The notes under the pieces are model-generated. The model saw only the letters and a program-made list of their open reading frames with translations, made no database searches and had not been told where the DNA came from. 64,000 bases of DNA, from contig OY761536.1 of the NCBI GenBank assembly GCA_963664605.1, positions 1,302,001 through 1,366,000 of the forward strand, given 5' to 3'. Made by a program: the position numbers and the translations under genes. This DNA is from JAHOYW01 sp963664605. GTDB lineage: Bacteria > Verrucomicrobiota > Lentisphaeria > Victivallales > Victivallaceae. Every line of letters begins with the position of its first letter. Position 1 is the first letter of the stretch. Positions 22,501-34,500 of the stretch are shown piece by piece.

Positions 22501-25500
22501 AAGGAGGTAAATATGAGCGCCTGAATCAAAGTCTGTAGAAGTATTATCAAAGACAATAACTCCGGAAAGGGAGTCTGGATCATTAATTGCATCAATGGCG
22601 GCACGTAAAGAGCCGGCGCCGGAATCGTTGTTATTGATGACCTCTTTGAAAGTATGTCCTACATAGTAATAACCATTGCGGTTGTCAGTCCAGTCGGTTT
22701 TAGTTTCCCACTTAGTCTCTGGAGGATCCTTTACATCAGTCAAATAGTGAAGCAGGGCTGTACTCTGGTTAAAGTAAATACCTGCTGCATTGGCAGAGTA
22801 TGTATCAAGAATGAACTCAAAATCGCTGCCGCTTGAATCAAGAGTTATATCCCAGGTTACATTCAAGTCGCCGCGGGTTTCCGTAGGCTTTAGGTCTGTA
22901 TCCAGAACAATATCATTTATCAGGCGTACTGCAGCACGGTCGGTCGGAGTTCCCGCACTTGGCGCAAGGATAATATCAGTCCATTTGTATTCGCCGGGAT
23001 TAGCTGTGTCTTCAACTGCCAGGATGAAATGTGTTCCATCAGGATCAGATAATTGTTGCGATACTGTACCAGTACCGGCAGTAATGAAATAACGTGCGTC
23101 AGCCCCGGACGCGCCAACGACGGTTCCTCCGTCAGCGATATAAAGGCCGCCGTCATTAAGAGTCAAGGCGCCATTATTAAAAGTAACGTTAGCCACAGCG
23201 AGATTGGATGAAGAATTTATTTCAACTCCATCCGCATTATCAATAGTTAAATTACTTAAATAATGCATCATGCCAAAGTCAAAATTCTGAACACCACTTG
23301 TGCCGACAAATGTTACATTTGTTCCCCCAAAGTCGGTACCCATTCCGCCATTGAACGATAAATTTCCAGTAAGACTGATAGTTCCGGAGTTCGGAGTACT
23401 TCCAGAACCGCCATCGGCTATTGTCAGGCTGCCGTTTAGACTCAATGTAACATCATCGTTGATATTAAATTTGTTAATATCAAGGTCACCGGTATAAGTT
23501 TTACTGTCGCTGCCGCCGATAGTCAGAGTTCCGTAGTCTCCGGTAACGACATGCTTTATTGACTGTTCTCCATTGTAAGTATATTGTACTTCAGAAGCAG
23601 TATCTGCGGAGGATATTGTGAGATTTGTCACGTTGGCGTCAGCCGTATTGATAGTCAGGACAGCTCCGCTGTTCAAAGTCACATCCATTGAACTGATGGT
23701 TACCGGCATTATACTGCTGATATCAGCAACTGCAACGGCTCCGGTAATATTCATGTTGCCGGATATGCTCAGCGGATATGGCCCGTTTAAGGTATATGTT
23801 CCGGCAACATTGAATGTTCCGCCAGTACCTATGCTGATAACCGCTGCCATGCTTTCAGCCAGAGTTACATCGGTAGTGCCGCTGCCATCAGATATTTCCA
23901 CCAGGTTACGGAGACCAACAGTCCAGTTACTATCTATTTCCACACTTGTATCATCATCAAAAACAAATCTTGCGTCGACAATATCGAAGCCGGTTGGGTT
24001 TGAGCCGCCGCCAGTTTTTACAGTATCCCAGTTGGCTACGTCTGTTACATCGCCGCCCTGGAAATAATAAGTATTAATGACCTTTTCATAAGCGCCGATA
24101 GTTGGGCCATTGCCTTCAGTCGTATCGGTGCTGCGTACAACGCCGCGCTGGTCAACAAGATTAATATTCGGAGGTGCTGACAGGGGAGTGCCGTTACCAA
24201 TAGCAACGCTGTCAAAATTAACCCAGATAACCGGGGTTTTTACATCAGTATAGCCACTGGAATAAGTATCAGTGGACAATGCTGTGTCGATCCTGAGGTC
24301 GCTCCAGTCAGGGGTAGAGTGATTGTCATGAGTTGCGTCATAAAATGTATATAGACGAAGGTCTGTTGTGCTGTCAAACGAAGAGTTAGCTGAGGTTATC
24401 GGTCCTAGCAGAGAGGTTGTTATAGAGCTGATAGATGCTACTGCACTCAGATACAAGTCATTATGATTGGCATCATCAACGGATTGCGTATAGTTTTGCG
24501 CGAGTATGGTGTTAAGCAGAGTAATAGAACCGTTTTGCATATATATTCCGCCGCCGCCATAAGCAGTTTCAGAACCATAACCGGAAATATTATTGGCAAT
24601 AGTCGTATAAGTCAGTTCAACCCCGCTGTTCGGTACGTAATAAATCCCTCCGCCTTCCGCTCCTGAATAGTTGTTGGCGATGGTTGAATTAGTTGTTTGC
24701 AGGCTTCCCGCCCATACATAAAGGCCGCCGCCGCGCTGTGTAGCGGAGTTATTGCCAAGAGTTGAGTTGTCAAGAGTAATTGTTCCAGTAACATCAGCAT
24801 ATATACCGCCGCCAAAGTTGGCTGTATTGCCCAAATCTGCGGTAGCTCCCCCTATGGCAACCCTGTCCAGATTCATGTCGCCGCCCTTGAAATAAATAGC
24901 GCCGCCGAAATCAGCTGCATCTGCACCGGTAATAGTGGAATTACTCAGGTTGAATAGGTTTCCTTCCTGGGCATAAATAGCGCCTCCGTGCCCATCGGAG
25001 CTGGTATTTGATATAGTAACGTCAGTACCGCTCATTCCACCGGCCAGGAGATATATAGCTCCGCCTGATCCGCCGGCTTCAGAATCAGATATAGTAACGG
25101 TATCCAGGGTTAAATTACCAGCCAGCAGATATATCGCACCGCCATCGCTGGCAGCTTGTGTTGTGTTCAAGGTAATATCGGTGAGAATTAATTGTTCTGT
25201 TGAGAAAATACCACCGCCCATTCCGTTACGGTCATCCGCGGCAGCATAACCGTTAATTAGATTTAAATGTTCTAAAGTAACAGTATATGATGCTTGAGTA
25301 GTCGGGTCTGTAATGCTGAGAATACGGTTTCCTGATTCTGAAGTTCCGTCCCATCCTCCGTCAATAGTCAGAGTATCAGCCGAGTCGGTAGTGGTAACGG
25401 TAATACCGTTAAGGATTTCCAGTTCGCCATATTCAAGAGTGTAGGTTTCAGAACCTGAAACCACTTCGATTTCCACGCGGCCATCCTGGTCAGCAAGGTA

Positions 25501-28500
25501 CATAGCATAACGGACATTTTCCAGCCATGCCTGACGACCACTCATGCCGCTGGTTGAGTTGTAATAATCGTATTGGAAAAGGATATCGCCGCCGACAATT
25601 TCCTGGTCGGGGATATCGGATGAAAGGGTAACATAAGTCAACAGTTCATAAGCGCCGATAGTTACGCGAGCTTGTTGGGTTCCAACAAGCAAATTGCGCT
25701 GGTCGTAATCAATTCCCAATGAACTATAGTTATAAGCATTGTTAATTGCCACACTGTTGGTCTGGACGCGGTAGTTCCGGGTCATGCCGCCATTGTGAAG
25801 CAGGTTGCTGGAAAGGTTAAGTTTTGTTACTTCACCTGACTGGTTGTCGCCAAGGATATCGTTAGTGCCCTGAGTATCAAAGTCATAATAACCGCTTCCA
25901 AATTCATAGGAACCAATAATATTATTACTTTCATTAAATGTTACAGCTGTTGTTACTGAGATATCACGACGCACTTGGAAAGATGAATCTTCAACAAAGT
26001 TCTGGGCTACAAGGTTGTTACGGAAATTAATAGTTCCGCCGGTTAATCTGACGGCATATCCGGTAGTGTTGTAAGCATCGTTAAATGCTATAGTGTTACC
26101 AAAAATATTGGCAGTACCGCCAGCAATCGCTAAAGCTGCTCCATCTTCGATATCCGAAGAATCCAAATCATTTGTGGTAATTGTAGTTGAATAGACATTC
26201 AATCTGCCTGTACTATAAATACCACCGCCGCTGCCGACATTGCTATTGACTGTTTCACTATAGTTGCCAATAGCCGTGTTATCGCTGATTAATGAGCGGA
26301 TAACCGTTAGATTACCAGAGTTATAAATCCCGCCGCCCTTACCGGCATTACTTGCGATATCCGGGTTGTCAACAGTATTTCCAGTAATAGTTGAATCAGT
26401 AATAGTCATGGTTCCACTATTATAAATACCACCACCGAAACCTCTTCCTGATTCGTCTGATGCGCCGTTCAGGTTAGTGGCAATGGAATCCTGAATAACG
26501 GTATTATCCATATAGACTGTTCCAGCATTAAATATTGCTCCGCCTCTGCCGAAATTACTGATGTTGAACCCTTCCATTGTTCCGGAAGTATCAGCAAAGC
26601 CATTAGACAAAGTCATATTATTCAGACCGACTGTTGAGGTGAATGACCAGCCCCCGACACCATAGAGAGCATGAGTGAAATCCTCACGCTGCTGAATATT
26701 GAATATGCGGTTGCTGTCCCCGCCGGAGATAGTTATGCGGTCCGAGTCTTCCTGCCCGATAAAAGTATTATCTGCGAGGAAGTAATGAGTTTCCCCGTCC
26801 TGGTCTGTATAGCTTTTGTCAAGGTATTGGTCAATCATGCCGAGAGTAAAGTCGGTATTTGTATTGATTTGTCCAGCTGACAAAGTAATTGTGCGTCCCT
26901 GCATATCGTCAGAGAATTTGATATAGCGGTTAGCGTCAAATTCGCCATCTTGAGTGCCGAGGTTACTGATATCATAGGTGTCCATCCAGAAAACACCTTC
27001 TCGCAAAGTAACGCCATCTGCCAGGGCTGCGTCATAATCATGCCATTCACTTCCAGGTATATGCATTACCCAGTCGGGGTTGCTGGTGTTATCTGAATAG
27101 CTGCTTACCGTGGTGTAGAAATTCGGTTCAAATGCACCGAGGCTGGTTCTAACGTCGTCAGCGGCAATTTGCACAGAGCTATACTCTGTACCGTTGCCAT
27201 TCAGAGTTGTCGCGGTCCAGTTGCGGTGGCTAATTACGCTGTCAGTCAGAGTTCCCGGATCGGCATTTCCATCCAGATGAACATAAACAGTTCCGGTAGC
27301 GGCATCCCATGTCCATTGTCCAGCGGTCAAATTTGAATAATCAGTATCAACATAAGTCAGAGAGCGGTTGTCGCTGATTTGGGTTGGAGAATTTCCTAAA
27401 AGAGTATATTGATATACGCCTGTCGCGTCACGGGCTTCAAGCCATGCGTTGGACTCAAAATTGTTGGAATTATTATAATTTAATTCGTTAGCGTCAAGGG
27501 TGCCTGGATCGGTGTTGTCAGCTAAACGCACATAGAGATTACTGGTGGTGGAGTCAAAAGTATATTGACCTTCTTCCAAGTCACTTAGGCTTGTAAGAGT
27601 CGAGAAGTCAACCAGGGTCAGGTCACTGCCTTGCCCGACTGTTACCGGAATGACGTCCAGCGCTTCATTATACTGGTAAATATTAGCGGCGTCGGTTTCT
27701 TCCCATTCAGATGCAGTAAAGTTATAGTTTTCCATCTGGTTGTAGACAAAGAACTGCTGATGGTATTCCATGGCATCGGAAGCCAAACTGCCTGGATCAA
27801 CATCATCTGCCAGATGAACATATATTGTTTGAGTCTCAGCGTCCCAAGCCCATTCTCCTGCGGCAAGAGTTGTAGGATCTTCCTCAATCGTTGAAAAATC
27901 AACTTCAGTCAAAGTAGTTCCGGTAACTCTGTCAATAATACTGTCAGGAGTCAATTCAAGACTGTAATAATATACGTCAGAGCCCGTTATTACAGACCAT
28001 AAAGCGGGAGCAAAGAAATCATTGCTGTAAACAGTCACGCCGCTACGCAGATTGCCGCGCTGGTCGTACTTGACTGCGGAATCAGCTTCGCCGGGACGAA
28101 CTTCAATGGTATAATTGCCGCTTCCGTCGTCCATGGCATAGCGATAGGCAATACTGTTTTTTGACTCCAGAGCGAATGCGCGAGTCAGATAATTTGCATG
28201 ATAAGACATATCGCTGGCAAGATATAAATTGCTGGCGATTGTGGCGGCGGTTCCAGCATTGCCGACAATGTTATTATAACCGTCAAGTGCGGCAATGGTA
28301 TTACCGGAAGCAGAACCATAATTGTCATCATAAGGTAAATATGCTCTGATAGTTGTATATCCGCTGCCTATATCCACCAAGTTTTCTATTTCGTCTCCAG
28401 CATAATTATGATAGTAGGTGAAAATATTATTGGTGCTTTCCCCGGCAGTGATAGTGACCGATTCAACTTCTCCAAGACTAAAGGCATTATCATCATTAAT

Positions 28501-31500
28501 CAACGAATTGTTGATTTTGAAAGAGGAACTTTGCCCGGGCTCTCCCTCTAAATAGATGGAATTAGCGTTTGTGCCTCCAGTATTGTTGGCAAAAGTCGCA
28601 TAATTGACAACAAGGTTGCCATAACCTAAATATAGAGCTGCTCCGCCGCCGGCATTCGCACCGAAAGTCGTGTTGACGATGCTGAACTCGGAAGCATGAT
28701 CCACATATACCGCGCTACCTTCTGAACCTCTGTTACCGTCAAAACCGCTGCTGGAAATAGAAATACTGCTGTCAGCGGTATTTTTGATATAGAACGCACC
28801 GCCAAATTTAGTTGTGCGGTTATCATAAGCATCAATATTTGACAGCGTAATATTTCCGCTGTTTTCGATATATACGGCTCCGCCGTTATCGTCACCCACA
28901 TATCCGCTTTGATAATTGTTAGTGGAAAGAGCTAAATCATCAATAACAATGTCACTGGTATTTTTAAAATAAAAAGCTCCACCGCTATGAGTAGCATAAT
29001 TACCATTGGCATTGACATTTTCCGACATAATTATCCTGCCGGAATCAAGAATATAAAGAGCTCCGCCGTATTCTGTAAGAGTTGAACCAATAAATCCGTT
29101 CGAGGTGAAATAAACGTTTTGCCTGGCGGTAAAATCACCGGAGTTTTCCATGTAAATGGCTCCGCCTTTATTTGCGGCGTAGTTATTGTTGAACTGAACA
29201 GCGTTACCGTCTCCGCTATCGCCGATAATCAAGTCGCTTGATGAAGTTGCGCCCTTATAGTAAATAGCTCCTCCTAATCCGCTGCCGTCCCCGTCAAAAT
29301 CATCAGCCTGATTGCCTTCAAACAGGAGAGAAACGGTATGTGAAGTAGAATACAGGTGGAGGAGGTTGGTGTTAATGACATATAAAGCTCCTCCCATGCC
29401 GTTCAATGATTGATTATAACTTACGGAAGTTGTAGAAGTGCCCGCTATGGTCAGGCCGCCATCAGTTGCGCCGGCGCCATTAAAGAACAATGCTCCGGCA
29501 TCATTGAAAGCATAATTATATGTAATATCAGAATTAGTAAAGGTGACCGGATTGGAACTGCTTATATAAATGGCCCCGCCAATATTCATAGCAGAGTTAT
29601 AAGTAAAATCGGTTGTTGAAATATTTACTTCGCCGCCGCCGGTAAAATAAAGAGCTCCGCCGAGGTCGGTGGCATTGTTTGCGTTAAAGTCTACGTTTGA
29701 AATCATATCACCGGAGCTTGCGTCAAAGACATTTTCCGCGAAAACCGCACCGCCGGTATAAGCTTTATTGTAGTAAAAATCAGCATCTGTGATTTGCATC
29801 CCGTTACGAATTCCACTTGCTCCGGAAGCATAGATGGCGCCGCCGCTGGAACCTGCGCGGTTGCTTTCATATCTGGTAATTGCCTGTCGTAAAGAATCAG
29901 GAGCATCCGCTCTCGTTGTCGCGAAATTAGCGGAATCGGCATTAGAATTAACGACTAGTGAATTAGTGCTGTAAATAGCTCCGCCTGCGAGTTGAGCAAA
30001 GGCGTTTAAGACAGAAACATTTGTCAAAGTAATAGAGCCGGCATTAAAAATCGCGCCGCCTGTACCGCCGCCCTGTTGCTCGGATTCAGTCCCTGAACTT
30101 AAAATAAGTCCATTTGTCATCATTACATCATTTATTGTGGCGGTGATAGAATTACCTTCGATAAAGAAAGTACGGCCATAACCATTGGCGTCAATTACAG
30201 CTCCGCCGAATGTTTCAGAGCTTTCAGTTACCTCAATAGTAATATTATGTCCAATGATAATATCATTTTCCAATATTCTGGCATTATTAAGAGTGACAGT
30301 GTCGCCATCACTTGCGTTCGCAATTGCCGATGCAATTGAAAAATAGGATTCTCCATTTACTGTAGCAACAGTTCCGCTGTATTCAAATGCGCCAATATCC
30401 TTGACTTCAAAAACGCCGAAATTACGTTGATCGTTTGCAGTTCCGCTGCCTTTCTCCAATGCCGCACTATTTTGGTCCAGAGCCATAGAGAAGCTCCAGC
30501 CGCCATAATCGGCAAGTTTTTCTGTTGCAAATAAATATTCGTTTGCGCCAATTAGGTCATGTTTGTCTGTTGTAGCGGTAACTTCTCCAAAAAATGCATT
30601 ACCTGAACTCCAGGAACCATTCTGATGTTCAACCAGATTGTAGCCTTGATTAGTCAGCTTTGCTGCCTCCTCTTCACCTTGAAACACATGATAGTCATTT
30701 CCGGTGGCATCACTAATAGAAATATTTTTTGCATAAATAGTATTACCAGAGATTAGAGTTGCATTACTGTATAGCCCTCCGCCAAATCCCAATGCAAAGT
30801 TTTTAGCAATGGTACTACCGGTCAAAGTTAGTGATCCTCCAGCAAGGCTGATTCCGCCACCGTCAACAAAAGACATGTTGTCTGCTACAGTAGTGGCATT
30901 TGCGGAAAGTTTTCCTGCTTCAGTCAAACTGATTGCGCCGCCGCTTCCAAAAGAAGTGTTGTAAGCTAGCAAGGCACGGTCAAGATTGATGATCGCTGTA
31001 TCTAATGTTACGCTGATTGCGCCGCCATCGGCAAGAGTGGTATTATTAACAAAAGAAACATCGGTGAAATTAAAGATTCCCTTGCCGGTGGAAATTAAAG
31101 CGGCACCAGAGGAATCGGAGTAACCATCCGCAAATGTTACACGGTCAAGATAAAGTGTTCCGCTGACTGCTGTGCTGCCGGAAACAGTCAGGATTTGTCC
31201 TTCACCACCACCGCTGATAACTGTGCCGCCGGCACGATGGCCTTGAACATATACAGTCCTGGCTTCTACAAATGGGCTTGCGGCAATACTTTTTGATACA
31301 GATATTGATATGTCTGTTTCTAATATTCTGGTATTGATCAACTGAACATAATGTACGTTAGGATCAGCAGCTCCTTGCATTTTGTCAACCGCTTCTTCAA
31401 TAGTGCTGGTGCCAATCCACGAACCGGATGTTTCAGAATAATAATAAGCTACATAGCCATTAAGTTCATAAGCTCCGATATCACGGTCGCCGTAAGTATC

Positions 31501-34500
31501 ATAGCCGCGCTGGTCATAACCGGGTACACCCATATTAGTTCCCGCGTTATAAGCTGCGCTGCTGATTGAAATAGCCAGGGTTTTAGTCCAGCCGCCATGA
31601 TCAGTGAGAACAGTATCAGCCAGCAGATTAGTATAGTTATCCCAGTTATAAATGGAGTTGAAAACATTATTATAGCTGGCAGCATCCAAGTCGTAATAGC
31701 TTGATAATGTAATTACTGAGCCAGTGTAAGAACTGTAGGCTTCGGCTGGCAGAGCAGCAGACGGATTATATGCGAACAAGTTGTTGACCGCGAAAAAATC
31801 ACCGCCGGTTACTGTTACTGCCGCACCATATGTAGTTCCAGTCCAAGTGGTATTGTAGGCAACCGTATTGTTTGTCATCTGCCAGACGCCATCACCACTT
31901 AACAAGATTGCGCCGGCTTCATCAGCGCTGTTGAACGCGAAAGTTGAATTAGTAAAGTCTATTTTGCCTTCAGCGTAAATTGCTCCTGCTGTAGTAGCAG
32001 TATTATTATTGAACGTAGAGGATACAATTGTAATAGAGGCGTTGCGGGTACCGTCATCATTACTATAAATCGCGCCGCCATTGGTTACGGCGGAGTTGTT
32101 GCTGAATGTAGACTGCGTGACAAGCACCCCCCCTACATTATTATAAATAGCGCCGCCATTTATTGCAGTATTATTATAAATATCGGAACGGGTTATCGAT
32201 ACGTAAGCGCCGTCATTGTAGATAGCTCCGCCGGCAGCCCCGGCGTTCACAGTAAAACCATGGATTGCGACGTTTTGAAGAATTAAGTTTTCACTGGTCC
32301 AGATGGCTCCGCCGTTGTCAGCAATAGTGCCGTTCCGCATAGCAAGGTCATAAGCCCTGACAGAAATGATTGTATCTGAATCATTATTATCGATTAATAA
32401 TACGCGTGCGGCGCTGGCATCAGGGTTAACGATTCCGGAAGCATCAAGTACTGTTGAATCCTTGCCGTTACCTATAAAGTTCATATCGAGGTTGACACCA
32501 GCTTCAGTAATACTGTAACCAATAGTCTCATCCATCAAAATCCTGGTACCGACGAATTCAATTGTTTCACCATCTTTTATTGCGCGTTGTGCGCTGCCGG
32601 TACCAAAAATATCTTCATTGAGTTCGCTGATCGAACTATAGCCATATTGAGGGCGATCTTTATTAAAAGCAATAAGGCCATTATACTCATAAGCGCCTAT
32701 GTCACGAGCACCGTTGCGCATATAACCGCGCTGGTCATAAATAGTATTGCCGTCATTACTGCCTTGGTTAATAATATTAGTATTAGTCCAGTCATTGTCT
32801 TGTAAAGCCAAAGTCCGAGTCCAGCCGCCATTGTCTAGAAAAGGGCTAATAACACGAAACATTCCACCTTTTGCATCAGCTGCGGCTTCCTGTCCTAGTA
32901 TCGTTGCAGTTATTCCTGAAGCATTGTTATAGCTGGTAAGACCGCCGGAATCCGTATTGTATGCAATGATTGAATTAGTAGAAGAGACAGTAACGCTGCC
33001 TCCAATATAAGCTCCTGCAGCGGCAACAGTTGTGGTGGTGTTATATGCTATCGTGGTATGATCCAAAGTAACCTCTCCATCGCTGGCATAAATACCGCCA
33101 CCAACAGCAGCACTGTTTCCATAAACTGTAAAATTCGAAGCGCTAAAAGTACCTTCACTATATATTCCGCCGCCATTCAATGTAGCTGTATTGGAATCCA
33201 CTGTAGAGCTAACCATAGATAACGTACCAGAGGCTAAATATAAACCTCCGCCTGAGCCGGCGGCTACACCATTATAAACGTCGATATTTTCCATATAGAC
33301 ATTAGCAGCGGAAATGTAAACATTACCACCTGAATTAGTACCGTAAGCTTTGCCATCATGCAGCCACATATTATTTAATGAGACATTGATGTCGCTGCCG
33401 GCAAATTCACCAGTAATATTGAAAACACGACTGTTAGAGCTAGCATCAAAGTAAGTTGTTTCTCCGCCGTCAATAATCAAATCTCTAGTAATTATTAAAT
33501 CACCAAGAGTTGACAGCGTAAAGTTAGTTACATTCGGATCGAAAGTAATTGTACTGCCTGCATCCGCAAACAGAATCGCTTCACGTAAAGTTATGACATC
33601 ATCGCTTAAATCTATTGAGTCTGTATTGTTATCAATAGTTATAGAGTGATTGTCTGTAAAATTATTAGTGACGAATGAGGTTATGTCTCCCAGGGTCGTG
33701 CCGTTATTCAAAGCATCGGCAAATAGCATTTTGCCGTCTTGGGTTGTAATTGTATTGAGCATGCCCCAGTAATCAGTATCTGTTGCCCCGTCTGCAAGAT
33801 GGGTCATGATTGTACTGCCGTCATTGTAAAAATCTCCGACAGTCGATCTTGTCATATACAAAGATCCGGATGAAACATATAAATCATTACCGTTGCCCGT
33901 GGCAGTACTGGCATCAATTGTGACATCAGTAATTGTCAGGTTGCCGCTGTGAGCACTGGCAACTGCGCCGCCGTTACCGGTTGCGCTTCCTGCGGTGATT
34001 GTTAAATTACTTAAAGTTACATCAACCGCATCTTCTGTTATATTGAAAATACGATAAGAATTAGCTCCGCTTATGGTAATATCTGTGCCGCTTCCTTCAA
34101 CATTATCTCCGTCAATTGTCATTGAGAGACTTATATCCGGTAACGCTGAAGCAAGGGTTATGGTTTCATCTCCTGCTCCCAGGTTGAATGTTATTGATTC
34201 ACCCGCTCCGATAGCAAGTATAGCTTCTCTCAAAGAACCAGATCCGCTGTCTGCATTGCTTGTAACTAATTGGTCTGCGAGATGATAGGCATAGGAATCT
34301 ATGTCGAATGCGCCGTAGTTTATGTCGCCGGCATTATAGTCCAGCGACCAATCGTTTCCTCCTACTGAATCAGTTGAAGCGGCGACGTCGGCCCCGGTAA
34401 GGGAGGCGATGTTTGCAACCAGGCTTTCACCATCCATGCTTCCAGTAAGGTTACAGCCGTAAATCATAATATCCGCGTCATCAGACAAGGCATTGCGCCA

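Noticed and set aside
10600..34000. Regular short DNA repeats that could suggest a CRISPR array or satellite.
   Set aside because: They are the degenerate codons for GGAIY/GGGIY turns of the beta-helix; spacing is irregular and the repeats are coding and diverged.
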